From: Corticium candelabrum
Lineage: Eukaryota > Porifera > Homoscleromorpha > Homosclerophorida > Plakinidae
Reading direction: 5' to 3'
Assembly: GCF_963422355.1 (NCBI RefSeq)
Contig: NC_085099.1
Location: 816,613-880,612, forward strand
Length of the DNA: 64,000 bases
The position numbers and the translations under genes are program-made. Below the pieces are notes generated by a model. It was not told where the DNA came from, did no database searches, and worked only from the letters and a program-made list of their open reading frames with translations. Positions 27,190 through 39,279 of the stretch are shown piece after piece. Position 1 is the first letter of the stretch. Every line of letters starts with the position of its first letter.

Positions 27190-27766
27190 GGTCGTACAGT
27201 AGATACGGGAATGTCCATGACGTTACCAGACCTACAGCCACGTCATACATTGTACTTTCGGGCAAAAGTATGGCTACGCGAGACTTGTTCGATTTCGCGC
27301 GCTCTCTAGTCTGGAAGTTCGACATGACAGAAAATTGCTGCGTCTATAAATATGTAGACGCTTACTTTGAGCTAAGCCCTGACATTCTAAGTAAGCGTCT
27401 GCCTAGGTAAAGACGTGCGTTGTGCATGAAACGCTAACAATTTTATAATTTATTGTAAATATAATTTGTTAGTTGATTCTCGTATAGAGACTCGATAATT
27501 CTGTAGTGATGATCAGCAATCACATGAAACTATGAGATGTTGGCTAAGTATTATTAGTAGCTACTCAATTGCAATTGTCTACAGTGGAAACAATCTTGTA
27601 ACAGAGTGCACACCTTCAGGGTGTGCGAAATCTCAGTAGTTTGTATATTTACTTCAAGACAAAGCCAGTAAAAAAGAAATTTTTCAGCAGACAGCAGACA
27701 GCTTGTCGCAATTAGCACATATATTATCGAAGTCATAACAGAATGCACTCCAAATATTTGAAGGAA
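27190..27766. other. spacer between PSMD5 and the first VIT/VWA gene
   Basis: No gene is seen. The left part is the PSMD5 promoter. The right part (about 27480-27766) is the 3' flank of the VIT/VWA gene and resembles 30930-31194 behind the second copy, so it belongs to the duplicated unit. A shared stretch is GTGATGATCAGCAATCACAT. Confidence 0.7.
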
Positions 27767-30363
27767 TTAAAACAATTTACGGGCATCAGTTAGCAGAGAC
27801 TGCAATGTTATTCCCTGTGGTAATGCTTGCTTTGTTAGCCATCCTTTAGCCTTTTCTCCCAACAGTTCCCATTCATCTCTATAAGCATCAAACTTCATCT
27901 CCAACCAGACTAATATCACAGCAGTTACCCACACAGATGACTGAATTTCAGACACTGGAGTAGGAAACGGTGAGGCATTCTCCAAGTCTTTCATTGATTT
28001 ATTGATAAGCTGGGCAGTCTCAGCAGCTAGTGTCCAAGCTCCTGATGCCTTTTGCTGTGATACAATGACTAACATTGACGACAGCAAGTCTCCCTGATTC
28101 TGAGGATGACTCTGATTCTGATCGTCGAGCAAGCATTTTGTTAGCTGTTGTTGCTGCTGTAGTTGTACTTGTGGATGTCGTTGTGGTTGTAGTGGTACAA
28201 ATGATGAAGCACACAGTGGTTGTGGTATACTACCAGCAGTAAACACAGACGATATTGATTCATAATCATCAACTCTCCTCGATTCTGCTCTAACTTCTCT
28301 TCTTTTAGCCTGACTTCCACTACATAAAAGTCCAAAGACACCTAGGTCTCCAGCTCTCCTTTTTTTAGCCATTGCCCTAGGTGCACCTAGGTACGATGCC
28401 ACAGGAATATGATGCACTTCCATGCTGCCCTGCACAGGCACTTCGCTTTCATCATCTACAGCAATAAATGCTGTTTGCTTACACACAACACTAGCTGCTG
28501 TGCTGAGCTGCACCACTAATTTCTCTCTTGATTCTGGTGCCATTGCACCATGTTTCACTGACAACCTGCCTAACTTCTTTTCTGTATCTTCATCTGTGCT
28601 GTCTTCTTGGAGATCACTAATGACTGACCTAATGGCAAGCTGGTGAACAACCATGCTGGGTGCAGCGCTTCGTGCATCGAGTGAAAATGACAACATGTGC
28701 TCAAACGGATTGCCACTGACAACACCTTTCATCGTTGCAGAGCAGTTGTGCACCACAGATGATGGCACATTGGCTACAAGTCCATAGATGATCAAACGAT
28801 CACCACTGAACACGGGAGGAATCTTTGTTGGTGTCTGAATGACATGAGCATCATCAGGAAGAGACCATGCGATGCAAACATCTGAAATTGATGCTGCCAA
28901 AGCTCTCTTCAGCATTCGCATCACCTACAGAAAATAATTTATAATTATCTACATAATGAACATAGAACAATGAAATTATCCACCTTTGGTTGCATTCTCT
29001 CTCCCGTCTGAATAAATTCACTAGATCCATTACCAGAAACAGCAATACCCTTCACTAATTCAGTCGATGCTCCAGACCCAATGCCGACAGCAAAACACCT
29101 GTCACATCATAATAGAAAATGAGTACAGTACTATACATATCACACATGCAGCCATCCACTACTGTACCTTGCTACATGAACATTCTTCTTCACTTCTCTA
29201 ATAACAGCACTGGTATTAGACACAGCACCATCAGTAAGAACAAACACCTGCTTAGGAAGGCCATTCTTTGAAGGCATGCTAAATACTTTCTGGAGAGGTC
29301 GTAGTAATTCTGTGCCTCCCATGTTAGCAAAGATGCTTTGGGTATGCTGTGATGCCTTATCAAGGTGAGTCTGATCATATGGAACACTGTCTGGAAACAG
29401 AAACTCATACCTAGAACCAAATCCTACAATGTTGAAAAAGCAACCATCTGGGATGCTTTTAAGAAATAGCATTAGTGTTTCTTTTGCAGCAGCGATGTAT
29501 GATCCAGACATACTACCACTTCTATCAATAACAAACACCAGCTCACTGACAGATTCGGCTGAGCTGAAATCTGGAAAGTAATTCAAAGAGATGGCTGGGT
29601 TCTGTAGCAACGGAGGATCGACCTCAGGATCACTCCCTGCCTCTACAATGACATGTGGCCTGTGAAGATTGCGAGGCGCTATGGTTAGAACAAGATCTTT
29701 GTCAAACTTATGTTCTTCAGCCAGAGTTACATCGGTCACTTCGAACCCTTCATCATCAACAGTTGTAGTGACTTTCAGCTTATGGCTGATCGATTCTACT
29801 TTATCCACGTCAGTTTCAATTCGAGCGTTGAAACTGAAAGTGTAGGGAATCTCAGAAGCAGGAAGATAAGTAACATCTTTCGCTGGATTTTCTTCTCCGG
29901 CCTTGCTGTACCTTGGAGTGAGAACGGAAGGCAAATTGAATTTGACAGAGCCATCATGTTCGGTATGCAGCTCCATAATGAACTTCAGCGTCACTACAGC
30001 CTTCTTCTGAGCGGGCAAATTGCCCACACTCACAGTGAAGATATCTTCACGTTCGGACTCCATTAGAAAGGCAGACTGACCGCTTGCAATTGCGTCATCA
30101 TACGTATCTTTCGCTTCCTGTTTCTCCTTCACTTTCCCTTTGATCTTTCGGTCGTCGAGAGTAGCCGCGAAATCAACTACGGTAGAAGAAGAGTCCAATG
30201 GAAAAGTAAAGATTGCTTCAATTGGGTGTGTCTCCTCGTTCTCATACTCGAAACTGCTCTCGACTTGCGCAGCGTAACCACGTACGTTTGCTACTACTTT
30301 CACTCCTCGCAAAGGAACGGGAGACCTGTCTAGATTCTTTGTCAGAAGACCGGACGGTGCCAT
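27767..30363 (-). CDS. VIT/VWA-domain protein, copy A (VWA5A-like)
   Basis: Exons 30363-29168, 29098-28984 and 28924-27767 encode 822 residues. The first ~130 residues form a VIT domain (LRGVKVVANVRGYAAQVESS, FTFPLDSSSTVVDFAA). A VWA domain follows with a complete-looking MIDAS, DRSGSMSGS, and GGTELLRPL. The C-terminal block (SSVWVTAVILVWLEMKF, EWELLGEKAKGWL) matches VWA5A and related VIT-VWA proteins. No signal peptide or membrane segment is seen, so it is probably intracellular. The function is not established; relatives include the tumour-suppressor candidate VWA5A and the vault protein PARP4. A GTG three bases upstream of the ATG extends the frame but is not a likely start. Copy B, 3.5 kb away, is almost identical except for the hinge before the C-terminal block. 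Here the hinge is Arg/Lys- and Gln-rich and about 43 residues shorter. Confidence 0.9.
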
Positions 30364-31194
30364 CACTTCGAGTATTGTGTAAATAAAACACTGATGTTAT
30401 CGTATCACATGATGACTGTATGGCGTACTGGTCAGGCCCTCCCTTTTTGACATCCGGATTATACACCTTTATTTTGAGCAAATCGACTGTACGTACAGTG
30501 TACTCGCGCCGATTTAGAACATCCACTGACTATACGGGGCACTGCAATGTACAGGCCATCGAGTAGATAGATATACATGTACCTACTGTATACCTGCCGC
30601 TTTCGTCGTTCCCGGATGTTTAATCCTCTAACAACACGACATCACGGCAGACAGACAGACAGACAGACAGACAACTGACAAACGCACGATCAATTTCTAT
30701 TATCGCTGTTTGAGAGACCATCCTTACAATACCGTAAACCCTAGACATGTATGATGGAATGCATGCATTGTGACGACTGCCTAGAGGAAGACATATCTAG
30801 GAGATACCAGCAGCAGATTCTAAACAAACAGTATACAAGCATTAGGCACAAAGAAAGCGCCTACATATTTATAGATGTACTTGCATTGCGCATCCAACAA
30901 ATCTTATAATTTATTAAGTTGCTAGTGATCATGACATATAATTCTGTGGTGATGATCAGCAATCACATGAAATTATGAGATGTTGAATAAGCGAAGTCCT
31001 AGACTGTTTTACTATTGCGGAAAATAGTAGAAACAATCTTGTAGAATGCACGCCTTCAGCTAGGGTGTGCAAAATCTCAGTTTATATATCGACAAAGCCA
31101 GTAAGGAAATAAATCCCTCAGCAAAACAGCAAAACAATTAGCACATAAGTCAAAAGTCAAACTGACACAATGCACTCCAAAATGTTTCAAGGAA
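30364..31194. other. spacer between the two VIT/VWA copies
   Basis: The spacer contains the copy A promoter side, a (CAGA)n run at about 30650-30673, and from about 30930 the 3' flank of copy B, which is similar to 27480-27766. No gene is recognised. Confidence 0.7.
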
Positions 31195-33917
31195 TTAAAA
31201 CAATTTACGGGCATCAGTTAGCAGAGACTGCAATGTTATTCCATGTGGTAATGCTTGCTTTTTTAGCCATCCTCTAGCCTTTTCTCCCAACAGCTCCCAT
31301 TCATCTCTATAAGCATCAAACTTCATCTCCAACCAGACTAATATCACAGCAGTTACCCACACAGATGACTGAATTTCAGACATTGGAGTAGGAAACGGTG
31401 AGACATTCTCCAAGTCTTTCATTGATTTATTGATAAGCTGGGCAGTCTCAGCAGTTAGTGTCCAAGCTCCTGATGCCTTTTGCTGTGATACAATGACTAA
31501 CATTGATGGTAGCAAGCCTCCTTGAGACTGAGTCTGAGGATGGCTCTGAGGATGACTCTGATTGTCACTAGTTAAACAACGTTCAGTAACTGCATTCTCC
31601 TCCTCATCATCATCACTATCACATTCAGCTGCTAAACGTCGACTGAGCAAATATCCTGTTTGCTGCTGTTGTTGTGGTGGAGGTGGTGGAGCACACAGTC
31701 CTGCAGGTGGTGGCAGTGCACCGCCACCACCAAATGCACCAAATGCATGTCCTGGAGGCAGTGGTGCACTTCGTGCACTTCGTAACATTGACATAGACCT
31801 ATCGTGTGATACAGCACCTCCTCTACTTGCTGTTCTAGCCTTGCTTCCAAATAGACCTCCAAAGAAACCTCCAGCTTTCTTCTTCTTAACCATTGCCCTA
31901 GGCGCACTTGCAAAGTTCATACTGTTACACGATAGGGCTGAGTCACTTGCAATAGCCACAGGAATATGATGCACTTCCATGCTGCCCTGCACAGGCACTT
32001 CGCTTTCATCATCTACAGCAATAAATGCTGTTTGCTTACACACAACACTAGCTGCTGTGCTGAGCTGCACCACTAATTTCTCTCTTGATTCTGGTGCCAT
32101 TGCACCACGTTTCACTGACAACCTGCCTAACTTCTTTTCTGTATCTTCATCTGTGCTGTCTTCTTGGAGATCACTAATGACTGACCTAATGGCAAGCTGG
32201 TGAACAACCATGCTGGGTGCAGCGCTTCGTGCATCGAGTGAAAATGACAACATGTGCTCAAACGGATTGCCACTGACAACACCTTTCATCGTTGCAGAGC
32301 AGTTGTGCACCACAGATGATGGCACATTGGCTACAAGTCCATAGATGATCAAACGATCACCACTGAACACGGGAGGAATCTTTGTTGGTGTCTGAATGAC
32401 ATGAGCATCATCAGGAAGAGACCATGCGATGCAAACATCTGAAATTGATGCTGCCAAAGCTCTCTTCAGCATTCGCATCACCTACAGAAAATAATTTATA
32501 ATTATCTACACAATGAACATAGAACAATGAAATTATCCACCTTTGGTTGCATTCTCTCTCCCGTCTGAATAAATTCACTAGATCCATTACCAGAAACAGC
32601 AATACCCTTCACTAATTCAGTCGATGCTCCAGACCCAATGCCGACAGCAAAACACCTGTCACATCATAATAGAAAATGAGTACAGTACTATACATATCAC
32701 ACATGCAGCCATCCACTACTGTACCTTGCTACATGAACATTCTTCTTCACTTCTCTAATAACAGCACTGGTACTAGACACAGCACCATCAGTAAGAACAA
32801 ACACCTGCTTAGGAAGGCCATTCTTTGAAGGCATGCTAAATACTTTCTGGAGAGGTCGTAGTAATTCTGTGCCTCCCATGTTAGCAAAGATGCTTTGGGT
32901 ATGCTGTGATGCCTTATCAAGGTGAGTCTGATCATATGGAACACTGTCTGGAAACAGAAACTCATACCTAGAACCAAATCCTACAATGTTGAAAAAGCAA
33001 CCATCTGGGATGCTTTTAAGAAATAGCATTAGTGTTTCTTTTGCAGCAGCGATGTATGATCCAGACATACTACCACTTCTATCAATAACAAACACCAGCT
33101 CACTGACAGATTCGGCTGAGCTGAAATCTGGAAAGTAATTCAAAGAGATGGCTGGGTTCTGTAGCAACGGAGGATCGACCTCAGGATCACTCCCTGCCTC
33201 TACAATGACATGTGGCCTGTGAAGATTGCGAGGCGCTATGGTTAGAACAAGATCTTTGTCAAACTTATGTTCTTCAGCCAGAGTTACATCGGTCACTTCG
33301 AACCCTTCATCATCAACAGTTGTAGTGACTTTCAGCTTATGGCTGATCGATTCTACTTTATCCACGTCAGCTTCAATTCGAGCGTTGAAACTGAAAGTGT
33401 AGGGAATCTCAGAAGCAGGAAGATAAGTAACATCTTTCGTTGGATTTTCTTCTCCGGCCTTGCTGTACCTTGGAGTGAGAACGGAAGGCAAATTGAATTT
33501 GACAGAGCCATCATGTTCGGTATGCAGCTCCATAATGAACTTCAGCGTCACTACAGCCTTCTTCTGAGCGGGCAAATTGCCCACACTCACAGTGAAGATA
33601 TCTTCACGCTCGGATTCCATCAGAAAGGCAGACTGACCGCTTGCAATTGCGTCATCATACGTATCTTTCGCTTCCTGCTTCTCCTTCACTTTCCCTTTGA
33701 TCTTTCGGTCGTCGAGAGTAGCCGCAAAACCAACTACGGTAGAAGAAGAGTCCAATGGAAAAGTAAAGATTGCTTCAATTGGGTGTGTCTCCTCGTTCTC
33801 ATACTCGAAACTGCTCTCGACTTGCGCAGCGTAACCACGTACGTTTGCTAGTACTTTCACTCCTCGCAAAGGAATGGGAGACCTGCCTTTCTTTGTCAGA
33901 AGACCGGACGGTGCCAT
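31195..33917 (-). CDS. VIT/VWA-domain protein, copy B (VWA5A-like)
   Basis: Exons 33917-32725, 32655-32541 and 32481-31195 encode 864 residues. It has the same VIT, VWA (DRSGSMSGS) and C-terminal blocks as copy A. Exon 1 differs from copy A by only a handful of residues (for example KGRSPIP against NLDRSPVP), and both introns look almost identical. The hinge before the C-terminal block is quite different. It has Lys-rich, Gly-Phe (GGFFGGLFGSKA), Ala/Pro and polyproline (CAPPPPPQQQQQ) stretches and an acidic SDDDEEE patch, which resembles a low-complexity interaction region. Its start lies 111 bases from the start of a tiny plus-strand gene model. The near-identity makes collapse or false duplication in the assembly worth excluding, but the divergent hinge argues for two real loci. 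Confidence 0.9.
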
Positions 33918-34028
33918 TACTTCGTGTACTCGTTATTGAGTCATCACATGATGAGTAGGCTCCGCACATGGCGGATATTTTTGTCAGTACACGCCCATTA
34001 TTTATGCGCTCCCTCTAGGGCACGTGCA

Positions 34029-34500
34029 ATGCCTACGCGTGTTGATGCGCAAACAAGTCATTTCCGTAACAACAGGTTCGGTACTAAGGTATACAGTACA
34101 GTACTCAGAAATTGGTGCGTGTCTACATTAGTTACATGTAGTCTGTTTTTCATTCTGTAGCTGAACTTGAGCTCTATTCTAGACTTGTCACGAGTTTGCA
34201 ATGACTATGTTTTTTTGCGAATGGCCTCAATGCACTAGCTCTAATTTCATCTGATACAGAATGGAAACAGCACGAACAAGAGCACAGAAAGGTACATATG
34301 ATGTCTACCAGGTTCCTAGCTGTAGTGTCTGTCCTTCTGTGTTGTCCTGTGCACTTGCATGCACCCCTGTCAAAAGGCTGCATATCCTAGTACACTACTC
34401 GAAACTTCTTTGTCATTACAGTTCCACTGAGTTTCTCACCTGCTACTTAATTAAGGAGACTGTCCTTGAAACTACAAAGTACGTGGAACACCAAAAGTAA
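34029..34500 (+). CDS. putative 56-residue protein, three exons
   Basis: I do not recognise it. Exons 34029-34088, 34260-34291 and 34422-34500 join in consistent phase (0 then 2) and end in TAA. The product is basic at the start (MPTRVDAQ) and has one helical stretch (YLIKETVLETTKYVEH). It lies head-to-head with VIT/VWA copy B (111 bases between starts), the layout used by other real gene pairs here. The model is short and rests only on splice signals. A donor-like GTACGT inside the last exon would allow a longer product with exons I could not find. Confidence 0.3.
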
Positions 34501-34683
34501 TGATGAAGAAGATGACAAGAATCAAATTTACTATGAATAATAGTACTGTTTAATTAATTGACTCAGGCTTATGAATCTTCATAAATCTGATAGCTAGTTC
34601 TAGCTTACGGCTGTACAGTTAAAGGGAACTACTAACATAGGTATTATGATGGACTGAGCTGTTGATTTCAACAAATCTCATTA
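34501..34683. other. non-coding stretch
   Basis: AT-rich DNA without recognisable features lies between the small gene model and the LINE fragment. Confidence 0.5.
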
Positions 34684-35218
34684 ATGGATTGTCTGTGTCA
34701 AAATAGCTCAATAGGTGATCCACAGACACGACCACAGGTGTTTTGGGTGCTGCAATGGTAGTTCCCTGCCTTTCAGCATTGTGTCTTCATTATCTTAGGT
34801 TCACAGCAATCGTCTTCAAATTGTTGTATTGCAGTCTACTGCATGTTGATCTCCATAGAGACCTGTCATTAGCTATTTTTCCACTGTAGAGGATCTATAT
34901 GGCAAGATTTCAAGTTCGACTTGAGACTGTCTTTGAATCTTTGTTTCGAAATCCCTGTGAACGTGCTCCCTCTAGTTGTCCGTAGAACACAGCCTTCGGT
35001 ATTCTGTCATCATTCACACAAAGCAAGTGCCCTGACTAACTAGATAGAAGGAATTTCTCGATATCATTCATGTTGCAGATGTTAAGAAATTCGATATTAG
35101 GAACCAAATTCTGCCATCTGGTACCAGCAATCTTGCATAGACACATCATGTGAAAACGGTCTAAACTATTGACATGCCTGTGATAAGTACAGACTATATG
35201 CACTAACATACAGTACAT
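34684..35218 (-). mobile_element. fragment of a LINE (non-LTR retrotransposon), C-terminal end of the RT-bearing ORF
   Basis: On the minus strand, 35218-35039 reads through a segment typical of the region after the reverse transcriptase in many animal LINEs: HRHVNSLDRFHMMCLCKIAG, TRWQNLVPNIEF and NMNDIEKFLL. It continues in another frame at about 35010-34770 with NDDRIPKAVFYGQLEGARSQ, GFRNKRFKDSLK and SLWRSTCSRL. The usual family order (line of His/Arg then Cys, RWQD.VPN, DDRLPK, RSQG...KR.KD.LK) is kept. Only the 3' part is present. At least one frameshift at the junction near 35030 and internal stops show it is dead. No poly(A) tail or target-site duplication was identified. Confidence 0.8.
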
Positions 35219-36120
35219 GACACATACATAACTTTACTAGTAGGTACTGCGCACTATCATACATACATACATAACATAGGTACTATGTCCACCAATGTAC
35301 ATACAGGACATAGGTACTGTACTATAGGCACTACCATACATACATGAATAACAGGTACTATATGCACTAACATAAATTTTTTGTATTATATCGGAGTCTG
35401 TACGACTACAATAACAACGTACTAAAATTACATCAAATACACAACTATACAGAAAGAAGAAAGAACATACTTACAATACACTATGAAACCTAAGTGGTGT
35501 AACTGATTGTATCAATGGTGTCTCTGATCCTTTATGTCTGTACCAGCAATGTCTAATACATACATACATCTTTACAAGAGCCTCTAGGGCCAAGGTTAGG
35601 TACAACAGTCACTGTGCACTTGCTACGATGTAACTCTAGAACATGAGCAATAGTCACTATGTACTTGTTTTGACAGAAACGACACTCCATAGAGAGAGGC
35701 AATTGCATATGAAATCCTTGCCTAAGGGAAACGTCTATGCCCATCCCATACATAAACTTCTGACCCATACATACATACATACATTCATATATACATAGTA
35801 CATACATACATCTGGACATACAATTAATAATGCTTAAATAAATACAAATTGAAAACCATTGCTAAGCAATCAGTCTTATGCACATCATTTCTAATCAGTC
35901 TGTCTGTAATTCATGAAACAACTCTTATTGATGGTTAGTGGAAAAGCAATGTCAATCTTACAGAGTCTTTTGTAATGGAAGAATGTTACTTAGTACTCCA
36001 GATTTTAGCTGCATAATAACAACATACCAGAATTCTCTAGATGTCTATGTGCAAGCTCATGCACCACACACAAATGTGTGGTTATAGTTTTAGTAAGTAA
36101 ACATGTAGCTTGCCTTTAGG
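35219..36120. other. non-coding stretch with CATA-type simple repeats
   Basis: Scattered ACATACAT/CATACATA tracts occur (about 35257-35280, 35330-35350 and 35765-35815). A minus-strand frame at 35553-35819 is built partly from these repeats and is not considered a gene. Confidence 0.5.
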
Positions 36121-38386
36121 ATGATTTATTGCTCAGTAATAGTGCATCGTCATCTGTTGAGAGCACACAAAAGGAAGCCAGAAATAAATGCCTTGACTGT
36201 GGGGCTCAGTATAAGACAGCAAACACTAAAACAACACAGGAGGAAACAACCTGGTGCTGGCTACGAGAAAGACATTTGGCATAAATGCATGGTTGAAGGT
36301 GGTTTGAAATTTATGCAAGTGAAGAGTCTTAACAGAACAAGTGGTGTCACATCATAACATGGACATGGGTATGTTGTACTTTCACCCTATATTCATGTCA
36401 GAGATAATGCCATATGGATGTATTTGCACCATCCACAGGAACACGTAAACTTGAATTCAATAGCACTGATGAATATTTTTGAGTGGAAAAGGAGGAAAAG
36501 AGGAAGACATGCACATACTACAGAAGAGAGAGGCCAAAGAAGCCAACCCAAGGTTGTAGCACAATGTTAGTCAATGTTAGTGTGTACTATGCTTACTGCA
36601 TAGGCATAAGAAACGGGGGAGAAGCGGGGCATGTGCCTCTTCAACTTCCAGCAAACTGAGTATATCTTGTCAAGTCGCACAGTGCTCTAACCATGCCTGA
36701 CATTCACGAATGCTGCTTTGCTGTGTTAGCTGTATAAGACTTGTGATATAAACATACAATCAGCCCAATTGTTGTTCTGTACCATGCCCTGGTAGACAGA
36801 CGTGTGTCCCTCTAACTGAATTAGATTCCTATACCTATGTATGGTGATTGATATATACAGCTATAATTTGATATAATTGCCACTGTAATTGTAGAGTGTC
36901 AGACCCTGTACTTTGTCTGCTGTCAAAGTCACAAAGCAAACAAAAAAGACAGCAAAAACAAGAGGAAACCAAGAATGCAAAAACGAATGGAAACGATTTG
37001 TCTCTCCAGGATCAACGCAACATTTTATCCAAACGGCAAAGTCAATGTATGGTATGTGAATGGACACACCAATCACTCGCCAAATCTATCCGAAATGCCC
37101 TTAACATCCCCTTAGCAGATGATGTCAAAGACATTGTTTCACAAAAGCTGGCAATGGGAGTGACAGTAGAGAGAATTCTTGACGGTACAGTTGATAATAC
37201 CTGTCTGAGTTTTCTCTGTAAATACAGTAGTTGTTTTGGTACACCCAGATATATGGAGTGGTGTTGGAGATCGAGCAGAGAGACACAATTTTAACAGCAT
37301 AGCACAGAAAGAGCACTTCATAACACGGCAGGACACTAGGAATATTTCCAAGTCAGTTGTAGATATGTCTGCAGTGAACCATGCCAATGATGCACAGTCT
37401 GTCGTTGCAATTGTGAAAAACTAGCCAATGAGCAATATAACCCTGTCTTGTTGCACAAACCATTTGGCGTAAAGGATGGTAATTTTCCTGAATTACCAGA
37501 AGATTCATTCATGTTAGTGATTCAGCCAGAGCATCAGAAAGAGCTGTTCGAAAAATTTCAGTTCTGGTGTGGTTTGTGTTAACTCAACGCACAACACAAA
37601 TCAATACAACTATAAACTTATTACACTGATGATCAGAGATGATCATGGTCAAGGTAAAGACATTTTAGCCACACAATCAGTCGTTGCAGAAATTTTTCTA
37701 ATTCTAAAGTCATTTGCCACACTTCACAGGCCGCACAGTAGCTTGGGCAATAAGCAGCAAAGAAGATCGCCCTTTCATTTACCAGGCCTTTCAAGCTGTC
37801 AAAACTGCATCACCAAATGCTGTTGTGACGACATTAATGAGTGCTGATGGTATAAAGTATATCAGTTGATATCTTCACAAAATATTGTTTGCGTTCATGT
37901 CCTATAGACAATGCTGCATGGACTGCTGCTAAGGCTGTATTTGGAAACAACATGAAGCATCTCCTATACAGATGGATTCTTGGCAGGTTTACAATGTGTA
38001 CATACTGTATGCAAAGTGCTTTCTTATGTTTTAGCTATTTGCATCTAGAAACTTTAAGAAGAATTTATACGCAAAAGTAAAAACAAACTTAATCAGGTTG
38101 CTCTGTACCAAGGCTTGTACCTCATCCTAAGTGAAACAGACCATCCTAAGTGAAACAGACCGAACCACATTTCATGGGTACATGAATTCTTTATTCATAC
38201 ATGGCTTCCAAAGGAACCCAGCATCATTGATTATTTCAAGGTACACTACAGCTACAGGCCAGGTAGTGCAATCTGTTGATGCAAGTGGTATGACTGCTAA
38301 ATATTGTTGACTCTTACAGAGGTGTGGGCAATGGCATATAGAGATTACGATCATGTTGACACAGACACAAACATGGCTGTGGAAAA
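36121..38386 (+). pseudogene. broken MULE/ZSWIM-type transposase-like gene with introns
   Basis: Pieces in order match the MULE-domain proteins related to ZSWIM and FAR1 families (recalled from family form). They are KLEFNSTDEYFEWKRRKEEE (about 36448), KLAMGVTVERILDGTVDNT, HFITRQDTRNISKS, EQYNPVLLHKPFGVKDG, STHNTNQYNYKLITLMIRDD, RTVAWAISSKEDRPFIYQ, NAAWTAAKAVFG and a final DTDTNMAVEK (family INTNMHLE). Two introns near the end (37654-37728 and 37850-37907) have clean GT-AG ends and join in phase. Elsewhere the frame changes at the A-run near 37418 and again near 37567, with stops between, so it is non-functional as read. Zinc-binding and catalytic residues cannot be followed throughout. No terminal inverted repeats were found. 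It could be a decayed transposon or a decayed domesticated gene. Confidence 0.7.
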
Positions 38387-39279
38387 GTAAGTACTATTAG
38401 ACATCACAGTAAAGCAAAACCAGAACTCTTTATTTCAGAACCACTGTATGTATGTACTTGTAACAATAGAAATGAGGGTAATTTAGGAATATGGGGCATA
38501 AATTCATGCCACTCTATTTGAGAAGTTGTACCTATTCCTATACTTCTGTTATCTGTCTAGCCACTCCATAGCCGAACACAAATCACTCTACACTAGAACT
38601 GATTTCAGGATGTAACTGGATAAGCTAGAGAGCAGGCAAACTGACAGTGCCAAGCCAATAACCAAATGCTGTTGACTGTTACAACTGTGGAAGTGTATTT
38701 GGAAAGATTTACTTGCAACAGAGTTGTAAATGCTAAGTTACTATCTTGTCAACAATGATTAACCAAGGCTTATAGAACCCTCAGTTCAATGCACTTGATC
38801 ATATATATATATATATAACAAGAGGACCACGCCCCTTTCAGTTGTGCGACCCTGATTAGAAGCTTGCTATGCTCGACAATCATAATGTACAGGTAGAAAA
38901 CAAGCCACACGAACAACAAAAAAATGTGAGTACTGTACTGTACAAGCATTGTTTACAGATTTCTGCTTCTATAGAGATCACAAAGAGCCGAACCTACATA
39001 CTACCTGGAAACTAGACCACTGATGTGCTGTAAACAGTCAATATGTGTGCAAGCCAAGCAGAAATGCATTGCCACACTCAGCTAGTACAATAGTATACAG
39101 ATATTAATTAACTAATTAAGACAGCAGTAGACTCAAGATATGATTCTTCAAAGCAAATGCTTGTAATGACAAGACTGCGTGTACATTCAGTGTGAATTAA
39201 AGACAACATTCCACAGTTCGATGATTTTACATACAAGAACTCGGAAGTGTGCTTTTCAAGTTTGTGATCATGTTTTAGC
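38387..39279. other. intergenic stretch, nothing recognised
   Basis: AT-rich DNA with a short (TA)n run at about 38802-38816 and no open frame of note. The left end may still contain remnants of the MULE-like gene. Confidence 0.5.

Noticed and set aside
29710-33851. Plus-strand frames across the VIT/VWA genes
   Set aside because: They are antisense shadows, duplicated because the genes are duplicated.
34029-34500. Assigning the tiny three-exon model to a known kinetochore or meiotic protein
   Set aside because: Only 56 residues with no diagnostic motif; any name would be a guess.
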